Below the pieces are notes generated by a model that worked only from the letters and a program-made list of their open reading frames with translations, was not told the origin of the DNA and ran no database searches. The translations under genes and the position numbers were made by a program. 64,000 bases of DNA from an uncultured Eubacteriales bacterium (GTDB lineage Bacteria > Bacillota > Clostridia > Oscillospirales > Oscillospiraceae), in contig URAL01000003.1 of NCBI GenBank assembly GCA_900545805.1, positions 16,033 to 80,032 of the forward strand, read 5' to 3'. Shown piece after piece: positions 53,143 to 60,992 of the stretch. Each line of letters begins with the position of its first letter. The stretch's first letter is position 1.

Positions 53143-53936
53143 TGAAAAAAGTTAGACTCGATCAGCTCGTTTTCGATCTCGGGCTGACGGAGAGCAGAGA
53201 AAGAGCCAAAACTACCATAATGAGCGGACTTGTTTTTGTCGACGGACAGCGCGCGGATAAGCCGGGTATGCAGGTGCCGCCCGACGCAAATATCGAGGTC
53301 AGAGGCGCAGCTCTTCCATATGTAAGCCGCGGCGGATTTAAGCTTGAAAAGGCGCTTGAGGTCTTTCCGGCAGTTCCTGCGGACAAGGTCTGCATCGACT
53401 GCGGCGCATCGACCGGCGGTTTTACCGATGTTCTGCTGCAAAACGGTGCGAGAAAGGTATATTCGGTCGATGTCGGATACGGACAGCTTGCATGGAAACT
53501 CAGGCAGGATGAGCGAGTCGTAAATATGGAGCGAACTAATATCCGCCATATAAGCTCCGAGCAGATACCTGAGCCAATCGACCTAGCCGTTATGGATCTG
53601 TCGTTTATATCAATAAAGCTTGTGCTTTCGGCGGTGTGCTCGCTGCTCAAGGACGGCGGCGAGCTTATCTGCCTTATAAAGCCGCAATTTGAAGCCGGCA
53701 GGGAAGAGGTAGGTAAAAAAGGTGTTGTGCGTGACAAAAGCGTGCACCTTTCCGTCATCGACAGTATTTTGGATTTTGCTCCGAGCGTCGGTATGACGGT
53801 CATGGGACTCGACTTTTCACCTATAAAAGGCCCTGAGGGCAACAGGGAGTATCTGTGCTATATGAAAAAAGGCAAATTTGATGCACCTATTATAGATGCG
53901 CAGGCAGTTGTTGACGCCTCGCACGAGCAATTGTGA
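53139..53936 (+). CDS. tlyA: TlyA family rRNA (cytidine-2'-O)-methyltransferase
   Basis: A 265-residue protein: an N-terminal S4 domain (RLDQLVFDLGLTESRERAK) and an FtsJ-like methyltransferase domain with CIDCGASTGGFTDVLLQNGA and the KDKE-type residues (VMDLSFIS, LIKPQFEAGRE). In other bacteria TlyA 2'-O-methylates 16S and 23S rRNA; older annotations call it hemolysin. Two ATGs in tandem mark the start. Confidence 0.94.
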   Translation: MMKKVRLDQLVFDLGLTESRERAKTTIMSGLVFVDGQRADKPGMQVPPDANIEVRGAALPYVSRGGFKLEKALEVFPAVPADKVCIDCGASTGGFTDVLLQNGARKVYSVDVGYGQLAWKLRQDERVVNMERTNIRHISSEQIPEPIDLAVMDLSFISIKLVLSAVCSLLKDGGELICLIKPQFEAGREEVGKKGVVRDKSVHLSVIDSILDFAPSVGMTVMGLDFSPIKGPEGNREYLCYMKKGKFDAPIIDAQAVVDASHEQL

Positions 53937-53943
53937 GGTTAAA

Positions 53944-54810
53944 ATGGCTAGACTAATCGTATTGTGCCCAAACCCTTACCGGGATTGCGGCCTTGAGCTT
54001 ACAAAGAAAGCGAAAAATATTCTGACAGCGGGCGGATACAAGGTCGCTGTATGTCCCGTTTTCGGGGCGCATGACACAGCTGTTATGCCCGATGGTGTGG
54101 AGCTTACCGCGTGGAGCGCTGTCGCCGATAGCGCCGAGCTGTTTATCGTAATAGGCGGTGACGGTACTATCCTTCACACTGCAAGGTATCTTAACCACAC
54201 CGAAATACCAATGCTGGGTGTTAATCTCGGGACAAAGGGCTTTATGGCCTCGCTCGAGCCTGAAAACCTGGAGCTTATTCTCGATGCCGCGGCAGGGAAT
54301 TACTCGTCAAGCTTCAGAATGATGATAGATGTTGAGCTTATCCGAAACGGCGAGGTCATATATTCCGACGTCGGCCTAAACGATGCCGTGATCCACGGAA
54401 TGGGCGACTGCATAAAGCTGACAGCATGGTGCGATGACGAGCGAATAATGAGCTACTCCGGCGACGGAATAATCATATCGACGCCCACCGGCTCTACTGG
54501 GTACTCAATGTCTGCCGGTGGACCCATTGTCGAGCCGGAGGCCAAAAATTTCATTGTATCGCCGATTTGTGCGCACTATATAGGCTCAAGAAGCTTTGTG
54601 CTCTCTCCATATCACACGATAACCGTAAAGGCGGAAAAGCTGCATGACAGACGTGCATATGTATCTGTTGACGGCACCGACGGCTTTGAGCTTGCAAACG
54701 AAGATGTCGTAATAGTTCGCAACTCAGCGAAGACAGCCAACCTTATTTATCTGGGTGAGCGCAGCTTTTATGATTCCACATTTGATAAACTGCAATACAG
54801 AGTTGACTGA
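53944..54810 (+). CDS. nadK: NAD kinase
   Basis: A 288-residue enzyme making NADP from NAD. Motifs GGDGTILHTAR, NLGTKGFMA, LNDAVIHG and STPTGSTGYSMSAGGPI are visible. The ATG at 53944 lies seven bases after tlyA with AGGT upstream. Placement between tlyA and argR is common in Clostridia. Confidence 0.96.
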   Translation: MARLIVLCPNPYRDCGLELTKKAKNILTAGGYKVAVCPVFGAHDTAVMPDGVELTAWSAVADSAELFIVIGGDGTILHTARYLNHTEIPMLGVNLGTKGFMASLEPENLELILDAAAGNYSSSFRMMIDVELIRNGEVIYSDVGLNDAVIHGMGDCIKLTAWCDDERIMSYSGDGIIISTPTGSTGYSMSAGGPIVEPEAKNFIVSPICAHYIGSRSFVLSPYHTITVKAEKLHDRRAYVSVDGTDGFELANEDVVIVRNSAKTANLIYLGERSFYDSTFDKLQYRVD

Positions 54811-54825
54811 AAGGGGGACACTTAG

Positions 54826-55275
54826 TTGAAAGATTCAAGACAAAGCGTTATTCTCCAAATAATTTCAAATCAAGAGATAGAGACTCAGGCGCAGCTGATT
54901 CAGGCTCTCGCCGAGCACGGTATCTCCAGCACACAAGCAACACTTTCAAGAGACATAAAGCAGCTGCATCTTGTCAAGGAGCTGAGCAACAGCGGCAAAT
55001 ATCACTATGTTGTCAGCGGCAAATCACGCAATAATGACAGAGATATGCGACTGCGTAAGATATTCCGCGAAAGCGTCACATCATATGCTGTCGCCCAGAA
55101 TATCATCGTTATAAAAACCCTGCCGGGTCTTGCGTCGGCCGCATGCTCAACGCTTGATTCAATGCACATTGAAACTCTTGCCGGTACTCTTGCAGGTGAC
55201 GATACCGCGTTTTTGGCAATGAAAAATAATGAAGCGGCGGAACAGTTCTGCCATGAGATAGACGAAATGCTTTAA
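54826..55275 (+). CDS. argR: Arginine repressor
   Basis: A 149-residue regulator. N-terminal winged helix (SVILQIISNQEIETQAQLI, GISSTQATLSRDIKQLHLVK) and C-terminal arginine-binding hexamer domain (GLASAACSTLDSM, TLAGDDTAFLAM). It starts with TTG at 54826, with AAGGGGG upstream. No arg genes are in the window; the place before recN is conserved (ahrC in Bacillus). Confidence 0.95.
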   Translation: MKDSRQSVILQIISNQEIETQAQLIQALAEHGISSTQATLSRDIKQLHLVKELSNSGKYHYVVSGKSRNNDRDMRLRKIFRESVTSYAVAQNIIVIKTLPGLASAACSTLDSMHIETLAGTLAGDDTAFLAMKNNEAAEQFCHEIDEML

Positions 55276-55286
55276 AGAGGTTTTAC

Positions 55287-56972
55287 ATGCTTACTCAGCT
55301 GCATATTGAAAATATTGCCGTAATTGAAAATGCTGATATTGAGTTCGGCAGGGGACTGACTGTCCTGACCGGTGAAACAGGCGCGGGCAAATCTATAATC
55401 GTAGATTCTCTCAGCGCTGTTCTCGGTGCACGTACCAGCCGAGAACTTGTACGCAGCGGAGCTGAATACGGTATCGTATCTGCCGTTTTCGAAACCGATG
55501 CCGCGGCAAAATGGTTTGAGGAAAACGATTTTGAGCCGGAGGATGAGATAATAATACGAAGGAAAATTGGCTCCGACGGCAAGAATAACTGCCGAGTGTG
55601 CGGAAATCCCGTTACTGTCTCGCAGCTCAAACAGCTGGGTTCTATGCTGCTTGATATTCACGGCCAGAATGACGGCCGCCAGCTTATGGATGAAGCCTCA
55701 CACCTTGCGTATCTCGACGGCTTCGGGAAAACCTCAGACGAGCTTACGGCCTTCAAGGATGCTTACGCCGCTTATGTCGCCTGTAAGCGCGAGATGGACA
55801 GGCTCTCAATGGACGAGGCCGAAAAGGAGCGCCTTGCCGACAGCTTGAAATACAGGATTGAGGAGCTTGAAAATGCGCAGCTGCGCGTAGGCGAGGAGGA
55901 TGAGCTCATAGCCCGCCGCGACCTGCTGCGCAATTCCGAGAAGCTCACGGAAGCGCTTGACGGAGCGTACAGCGCACTTTACGCCTGCGATGAAAACGCG
56001 GCGTCCCTGACAGATGAGGCCGCGTCTCTGATTAGCCGCGCCGCTGTAATATCCGACGAGCTGCGCGAGATTTCCGATATCATTGACAGCGCATCCTCAC
56101 TGATATATGATGCGGCCGAGCGTATACGCGACTTCCGCGACGGACTTGAGTTTTCGCCGGACGAGTATGACCGCATCGAAACCCGCACAGCGCTTCTTAA
56201 GCGTCTGAGCAGGAAATATAACGCCGATGAGGAGGGCTTGCTGAAGCTGCTCGATAGCAGCAGGCGTGAGCTTGCTATGCTTGAATATTCAGACGATATG
56301 CTCAAAAAGCTTGAGAAGCAGCTCGGAGAGCATAGGGATAATTGCGTAAAAAAAGCGGCAGAACTCACAAAATGCCGAAAAGCGGCCGCCAAAAAGCTCG
56401 AAGAGCGTATTTGCAGCGAGCTTAAGGACCTGAGCATGCCGTCGGTTCGCTTTAAGGTTTCCGTAGAGCCGACGGAAAACGAGCTCGGCTTTGACCGCAC
56501 GGGCGCGGACGTGGTGCGGTTTCTCATATCGGCAAACGCCGGCATGGAGCTTGGACGAATATCAAAAATCGCGTCGGGCGGCGAGCTCAGCCGCATAATG
56601 CTCGCCATGAAGACTGCTTTTTCGGATAATGACCCGATAGAGACCATGGTTTTCGACGAAATCGATACAGGTGTGTCCGGAATAGCGGCTCAGCGTGTCG
56701 GCGAGAAAATGAGCGATCTCTCACGCGGAAAGCAGGTTTTGTGCATAACGCACCTGCCTCAAATAGCGGCATTGGCCGACAGCCACGATAAAATAGAAAA
56801 GGCGGAGCGCGACGGCAAGACCTTTACCATTGTCAAAGAGCTTGACCGTCAGGGAAGACGTATGGAGCTTGCAAGACTTCACGGCGGCGACGTTGTGACC
56901 GAGACCACGCTCGCCGGAGCCGAGGAGCAGCTTGCTGCTGCTGATAAATATAAGTTGACAAGATGTGATTAG
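55287..56972 (+). CDS. recN: DNA repair protein RecN
   Basis: A 561-residue SMC-like ATPase for double-strand break repair. N-terminal Walker A LTGETGAGKSIIVDSLSA, long coiled coils (about 150-350), ABC signature ASGGELSRIMLAMK and Walker B ETMVFDEIDTGVSG. In Bacillus spoIVB and spo0A come next; here a T-box leader follows, whose promoter lies in the last codons of recN. Confidence 0.96.
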   Translation: MLTQLHIENIAVIENADIEFGRGLTVLTGETGAGKSIIVDSLSAVLGARTSRELVRSGAEYGIVSAVFETDAAAKWFEENDFEPEDEIIIRRKIGSDGKNNCRVCGNPVTVSQLKQLGSMLLDIHGQNDGRQLMDEASHLAYLDGFGKTSDELTAFKDAYAAYVACKREMDRLSMDEAEKERLADSLKYRIEELENAQLRVGEEDELIARRDLLRNSEKLTEALDGAYSALYACDENAASLTDEAASLISRAAVISDELREISDIIDSASSLIYDAAERIRDFRDGLEFSPDEYDRIETRTALLKRLSRKYNADEEGLLKLLDSSRRELAMLEYSDDMLKKLEKQLGEHRDNCVKKAAELTKCRKAAAKKLEERICSELKDLSMPSVRFKVSVEPTENELGFDRTGADVVRFLISANAGMELGRISKIASGGELSRIMLAMKTAFSDNDPIETMVFDEIDTGVSGIAAQRVGEKMSDLSRGKQVLCITHLPQIAALADSHDKIEKAERDGKTFTIVKELDRQGRRMELARLHGGDVVTETTLAGAEEQLAAADKYKLTRCD

Positions 56973-56983
56973 TTTAGTATAAT
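56955..56983 (+). promoter_or_regulatory. Promoter of the T-box/tyrS operon
   Basis: A perfect consensus: TTGACA (56955-56960), 17-base spacer, TATAAT (56978-56983), overlapping the end of recN. Confidence 0.9.
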
Positions 56984-56989
56984 CCACAT

Positions 56990-57241
56990 CGATAACGCGA
57001 TGAAAAGCGCAAGTAATTCATTTTTTTGCTGCACAGAGAGACCCTGTTTGCTGAAAAGGGGAGAGCTGAGATGAACGAATACGGCTTGGAGCGGCTCGCT
57101 GAAATTGCAGTAGGCGATGACGGGTGCGCCCGATACAGCGCTTGAGTCACGAACTCACCGAGGCTTTATCCGCGAGGAGAGAGCGTATAGAGGTGGTACC
57201 GCGTTAACAACGCCCTCTGTCTTAGGACAGGGGGCTTTTTT
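56990..57241 (+). promoter_or_regulatory. T-box leader, probably tyrosine-specific
   Basis: Stem I shows AGAGAG (57035-57040) and the apical GCTGAAAA; the specifier region reads GAATAC with TAC (Tyr) at 57080-57082. The T-box AGGTGGTACCGCG is at 57191-57203, with TGGT to pair with a tRNA ending ACCA. The terminator follows: GCCCTCTGTC/GACAGGGGGC (57212-57221, 57226-57235) plus six Ts. Uncharged tRNA-Tyr would let transcription through to the genes below. The tRNA identity agrees with tyrS in the operon. Confidence 0.93.
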
Positions 57242-57254
57242 ACAGGAGGAAGCT

Positions 57255-57647
57255 ATGGATATCGGACAAAGAGCACTGGATTATCACAATAACGGCTTTA
57301 ACTGTGCGCAGTCGGTGTTTGCCGCGTGCTGCGAGTATACAGGCATGGACGAAAAAACGGCGCTTGCACTGTCAGCCGGCTTCGGCGGCGGCGCAAGAAG
57401 CGGAGAGCTGTGCGGAGCCGTAACGGGCGCTGTTATGGCAGAAGGACTCACTTTTCCGTTTAATGACGGGCAGGATATTGAGGCTAAGGACAAGATCGCA
57501 GCTATCGCAAAGCAGTGCGTCGGCATTGCACGCGAAAAGTACGGTCATGTGCGCTGTGAAGAGCTAAAGGGCAATATTGACTGTATGGAAATAATCGCGT
57601 TTATGGCTGAAACGGCAGAATACATAATGAAAAAGGAGAAATATTAA
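57255..57647 (+). CDS. C_GCAxxG_C_C family protein
   Basis: A 130-residue protein with the name-giving pattern: NCAQSVFAACCEY, then FGGGARSGELCGAVTGAVMA (C-GCAxxG-like), and later CVGIAREKYG, RCEELKG and DCME. These conserved cysteines suggest a redox or metal role; no function is established. It is the first gene after the Tyr T-box, with AGGAGGA upstream, and overlaps tyrS by one base. Confidence 0.88.
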   Translation: MDIGQRALDYHNNGFNCAQSVFAACCEYTGMDEKTALALSAGFGGGARSGELCGAVTGAVMAEGLTFPFNDGQDIEAKDKIAAIAKQCVGIAREKYGHVRCEELKGNIDCMEIIAFMAETAEYIMKKEKY

Positions 57648-58867
57648 TGGGTATTTACGAAGAACTGGTAGCAAGAGGGCTTATCGCTCAGGTGACCAAC
57701 GAAGATCAGATAAAGGACATGATAAACAACGGCAAAGCCACGTTTTATATCGGATTTGACTGCACTGCGGACTCTCTGCACGTCGGCCACTTCATGGCTC
57801 TGTGCCTTATGAAGCGCCTTCAGATGGCGGGAAACCGTCCGATCGCTCTTATCGGCGACGGCACCACTCTCATAGGCGATCCCTCCGGCAGAACCGATAT
57901 GCGTCAGATGCTCACCGAGGAGACGATCGCTCACAACGCCGAGTGCTTCAGAAAGCAGATGGAGAAGTTCATCGATTTCTCCGACGGCAAGGCGATCATG
58001 CTGCGCAACTCCGAATGGCTCAAGCCGCTCAACTACATCGAGCTTCTGCGCGAGGTCGGCGCATGCTTTTCCGTCAACAACATGCTGCGCGCAGAGTGCT
58101 ACAAGCAGCGCATGGAAAAGGGTCTGAGCTTCCTTGAGTTCAACTACATGATAATGCAGAGCTACGACTTTTACTACATGTTCCAGCACTACGGCTGCAA
58201 CATGCAGTTCGGCGGCAACGACCAGTGGTCGAATATGCTCGGCGGCACGGAGCTTATCCGCCGCAAGCTCGGCAAGGACGCTCACGCAATGACCATCACA
58301 CTGCTTCTCAACTCCGAGGGCAAAAAAATGGGGAAGACCGCATCCGGCGCGGTGTGGCTCGATCCGAACAAGACCTCGCCCTATGATTTCTACCAGTACT
58401 GGCGCAATGTCGAAGACGCCGACGTTCTCAAGTGTCTGCGCATGCTGACCTTCCTGCCGCTCGAACAGATTGATGAGATGGACGGCTGGAAGGGCTCGCA
58501 GCTCAACAAGGCAAAGGAGATACTTGCTTATGAGCTTACCGCGCTCGTCCACGGCGAAGAAGAGGCAAAGAAGGCCGAGGCGAGCTCAAAGGCTCTGTTC
58601 GGCGGCGGCGCGTCCGGAGAAATGCCTACGACAGAGCTCAGGGAGGCAGAGCTTGCAGGCGGCTCACTCGATATCATGACCGCGCTCGTCCTCACGGGAC
58701 TGTGCGCATCCAAGTCCGAGGCGCGCCGCAATATCCAGCAGGGAGGCGTTTCCGCAAACGATGAGAAGATCACCGACATTGCCAAGGCATTTACAGCCGA
58801 TGAGCTCAAGGCCGGTATCGTTCTCAAGCGCGGAAAGAAAAACTTCAACAAGATTATTCTCAAATAA
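57647..58867 (+). CDS. tyrS: Tyrosyl-tRNA synthetase
   Basis: A 406-residue class I synthetase. HIGH-like motif HVGHFMALCLM, tyrosine pocket part FNYMIMQSYDFYYMF and FGGNDQWSNM, KMSKS-like GKKMGKTASGA, and a C-terminal S4 domain (SKSEARRNIQQGGVSAND). The KMGKT form belongs to the TyrZ/long subgroup. It is controlled by the Tyr T-box 400 bases upstream. Codon use is strongly optimised. Confidence 0.97.
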   Translation: MGIYEELVARGLIAQVTNEDQIKDMINNGKATFYIGFDCTADSLHVGHFMALCLMKRLQMAGNRPIALIGDGTTLIGDPSGRTDMRQMLTEETIAHNAECFRKQMEKFIDFSDGKAIMLRNSEWLKPLNYIELLREVGACFSVNNMLRAECYKQRMEKGLSFLEFNYMIMQSYDFYYMFQHYGCNMQFGGNDQWSNMLGGTELIRRKLGKDAHAMTITLLLNSEGKKMGKTASGAVWLDPNKTSPYDFYQYWRNVEDADVLKCLRMLTFLPLEQIDEMDGWKGSQLNKAKEILAYELTALVHGEEEAKKAEASSKALFGGGASGEMPTTELREAELAGGSLDIMTALVLTGLCASKSEARRNIQQGGVSANDEKITDIAKAFTADELKAGIVLKRGKKNFNKIILK

Positions 58868-58879
58868 GGTGAAAAGGAC

Positions 58880-59353
58880 ATGTCAATAGAAAAAGGCAGA
58901 GCATATTTCAGGCAGTTCGGTATGGAGGACAGAGTCCTCGAATTTAACGTTTCCAGTGCAACGGTTGAGCTCGCGGCGCTTGCTCTCGGCGTTGAGGGCG
59001 CGAGGATAGCCAAGACGCTTTCATTCAAGAAAGGCGATAGCTGCATTCTTATCCTTGCAGCGGGCGATGCAAGGATAGATAACCACAAGTTCAAGGATAA
59101 ATTTCACATGAAGGCCAAAATGCCGTCACCCGATGAGGTGCTCACGCTTGTCGGTCACCCTGTCGGCGGCGTGTGCCCGTTCGGTATAAACGACGGCATA
59201 GACGTTTATCTTGACGAAAGCCTCAAACGATTTGAGACCGTGTTCCCGGCGGTCGGCAGCGGCAACAGCGCAATTGAGCTCAACCTCGATGAGCTATATA
59301 AATACTCAAACGCAGTCGAGTGGATTGATGTATGCAAGCTGCCCGAAGCATAG
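58880..59353 (+). CDS. YbaK/EbsC family aminoacyl-tRNA deacylase
   Basis: A 157-residue YbaK-like protein: VELAALALGVEGARIAKTLS, LAAGDARIDNHKFKDKF and GHPVGGVCPFG. Members hydrolyse misacylated tRNAs such as Cys-tRNA-Pro. It lies 12 bases after tyrS and likely shares its T-box control. Confidence 0.9.
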   Translation: MSIEKGRAYFRQFGMEDRVLEFNVSSATVELAALALGVEGARIAKTLSFKKGDSCILILAAGDARIDNHKFKDKFHMKAKMPSPDEVLTLVGHPVGGVCPFGINDGIDVYLDESLKRFETVFPAVGSGNSAIELNLDELYKYSNAVEWIDVCKLPEA

Positions 59354-59364
59354 GTTTTTAAGAT

Positions 59365-59400
59365 AAAAAACAGAAGGAGATACATTTCCTTCTGTTTTTT
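59365..59400 (+). terminator. Terminator of the tyrS operon
   Basis: AAAAAACAGAAGGA pairs with TCCTTCTGTTTTTT around an eight-base loop; symmetric. Confidence 0.92.
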
Positions 59401-59414
59401 ATACTTACTATCCC

Positions 59415-59443
59415 TTGTAATTCCTATAAAAATGTTGTATAAT
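59415..59443 (+). promoter_or_regulatory. Promoter of rpe-recR
   Basis: TTGTAA (59415-59420), 17-base spacer, TATAAT (59438-59443). Confidence 0.75.
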
Positions 59444-59464
59444 AACTTGGATTGTGTGCAGACA

Positions 59465-59484
59465 GGGGGCGCCGCAGCGCCCCC
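59465..59484 (+). promoter_or_regulatory. GC-rich leader hairpin before rpe
   Basis: GGGGGCGC, loop CGCA, GCGCCCCC: an eight-base all-GC stem some 15 bases after the expected transcript start. No T-run, so not a terminator. The gene starts 73 bases later. Confidence 0.55.
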
Positions 59485-59557
59485 ATATATAAAAGCGGCC
59501 GTGCGCACATATACCGCTGCAATATTTTATGCTTCGCAGGCTTCCGAGGTTATATAT

Positions 59558-60211
59558 ATGATAAAAATAGCTCCGTCGATCCTCTCTGCGGATTTCACAA
59601 AGCTGGGCTCTGAGATCGAAGATATTTGCTCCGCTGGCGCGGAATATGTTCATTTTGATGTTATGGACGGATTTTTCGTGCCCAATATTTCTATCGGCAT
59701 TCCGGTCCTGAAGTCCGTGCGCAAGATGACCGACATGTTCCTTGACGTTCATCTTATGATAGATAAGCCCGTCAGGTACGCAAAGGCGTTCTGCGATGCG
59801 GGAGCCGATCTTGTCATGTTCCATGTTGAGGCGGACTCTTATCAGAATATATCCGACGCTATTGATATCGTTAAGGAAAACGGCAAAAAGGTCGGACTGT
59901 CGGTAAAGCCCAGGACTCCGGCGAGCGTGCTGTATCCGTTTATCGAGCGGCTCGATATGGTGCTCGTCATGACAGTTGAACCCGGCTTCGGCGGGCAGAG
60001 CTTTATGCACGATCAGCTCCCGAAGATCGCGGAGCTCCGACGCGAGATCGACCGTCGGGGTCTTGATTGTGAGCTTGAGGTTGACGGCGGTGTTGACCCC
60101 GTTACGGCAAAGCTTGCAAAAAATGCCGGAGCTACCGTTCTTGTCGCAGGAAGCGCCGTTTTCGGAAAGCCCGACAGAAAAGCGCAGATCGACGCTATAC
60201 GAAACGCATAA
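59558..60211 (+). CDS. rpe: Ribulose-phosphate 3-epimerase
   Basis: A 217-residue TIM-barrel enzyme of the pentose phosphate pathway. IAPSILSADFTKLG, VHFDVMDGFFVPNISIG, LDVHLMIDKP and MTVEPGFGGQSF hold the metal and catalytic residues. The ATG at 59558 has GAGGT upstream; the longer open frame includes the leader hairpin. In Bacillus rpe follows rsgA; here it is with recR. Confidence 0.96.
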   Translation: MIKIAPSILSADFTKLGSEIEDICSAGAEYVHFDVMDGFFVPNISIGIPVLKSVRKMTDMFLDVHLMIDKPVRYAKAFCDAGADLVMFHVEADSYQNISDAIDIVKENGKKVGLSVKPRTPASVLYPFIERLDMVLVMTVEPGFGGQSFMHDQLPKIAELRREIDRRGLDCELEVDGGVDPVTAKLAKNAGATVLVAGSAVFGKPDRKAQIDAIRNA

Positions 60212-60233
60212 GTTGTTATTGGAGATATTCTGA

Positions 60234-60839
60234 ATGTCTTTTTTCCCTGCTTCACTCGAAAACCTCATAGACAAATTTGCAGCTCTCCCCGGCATAGGTC
60301 GAAAAAGTGCGCAGCGCCTCGCGTTTCACGTTCTTTCGCTTCCCGAAGGGGAGGGTGAGAGCTTTGCAAGCGCCATCCTTGAAGCCAGGAAAAATGTCCA
60401 CTGCTGCAAAATATGCCAAAACCTCACCGAGGGTGAGGTTTGCTCTGTGTGCGCAAGCACTAAAAGGGATAAGAGCATAGTTTGCGTTGTCTCCGAACCG
60501 CGCGATGTACTGTCTATCGAGCGCAGCCATGAGTATAACGGCGTGTATCATGTTCTGCACGGTGTTCTGTCACCCATAAGCCACGTTGGACCGGACGATA
60601 TACGCATAAGCGAGCTTATCCGCCGCGTCGCTGCCGATGACAGCGAGATAAGAGAGATTATCATGGCCACGAACCCCGATACCGAGGGCGAGGCTACGGC
60701 CATGTATATTTCGCGCCTTTTAAAGCCTTTTGACGTTAGGGTAACACGTCTTGCATACGGCATCCCTGTCGGCTCGAATATCGAGTTCGCTGACGATGCC
60801 ACACTTCTTCGCGCACTTGAAGGCCGAATTGAAATGTGA
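60234..60839 (+). CDS. recR: Recombination protein RecR
   Basis: A 201-residue RecFOR component. Helix-hairpin-helix (FAALPGIGRKSAQRLAFHVL), C4 zinc finger (CCKICQNLTEGEVCSVC) and Toprim domain (IVCVVSEPRDVLSIE, ATNPDTEGEATAMY). GGAG precedes the ATG by nine bases. It is 22 bases after rpe, an unusual partner. Confidence 0.97.
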   Translation: MSFFPASLENLIDKFAALPGIGRKSAQRLAFHVLSLPEGEGESFASAILEARKNVHCCKICQNLTEGEVCSVCASTKRDKSIVCVVSEPRDVLSIERSHEYNGVYHVLHGVLSPISHVGPDDIRISELIRRVAADDSEIREIIMATNPDTEGEATAMYISRLLKPFDVRVTRLAYGIPVGSNIEFADDATLLRALEGRIEM

Positions 60840-60891
60840 TAAGCAGGTTATAATTCCTGTACTTTAAAAATTATTACATACCGAATATCAG

Positions 60892-60946
60892 AGGGAAAGG
60901 CTTCACTGCATTCTGCGGAGCAGGGCAGATACGGTGAGGGGTCCCT
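60892..60946 (+). promoter_or_regulatory. Structured leader upstream of the RNase J gene
   Basis: One long imperfect hairpin: AGGGA (60892-60896)/TCCCT (60942-60946), CTTCA/TGAGG, CTGC/GCAG twice, closing on GGA. It lies 46 bases before the start codon. TATAAT at 60849-60854 may be the -10, but no clear -35 is seen. Confidence 0.45.
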
Positions 60947-60992
60947 TTACTTTGCGTTTTCGGAAATAATCACTCATATTGGAGGTTAATAT

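Noticed and set aside
57117..57254. Open frame through the T-box antiterminator into the C_GCAxxG_C_C gene
   Set aside because: The stretch is the RNA element itself; the real start at 57255 has AGGAGGA.
57644..58552. A 302-codon minus-strand frame across tyrS
   Set aside because: Same cause: optimised codons of tyrS. Its low-complexity translation (Leu/His/Val-rich) is typical of antisense frames.
59432..59557. N-terminal extension of rpe
   Set aside because: It would translate the GC hairpin and overlap the -10 box; family homology starts at 59558.
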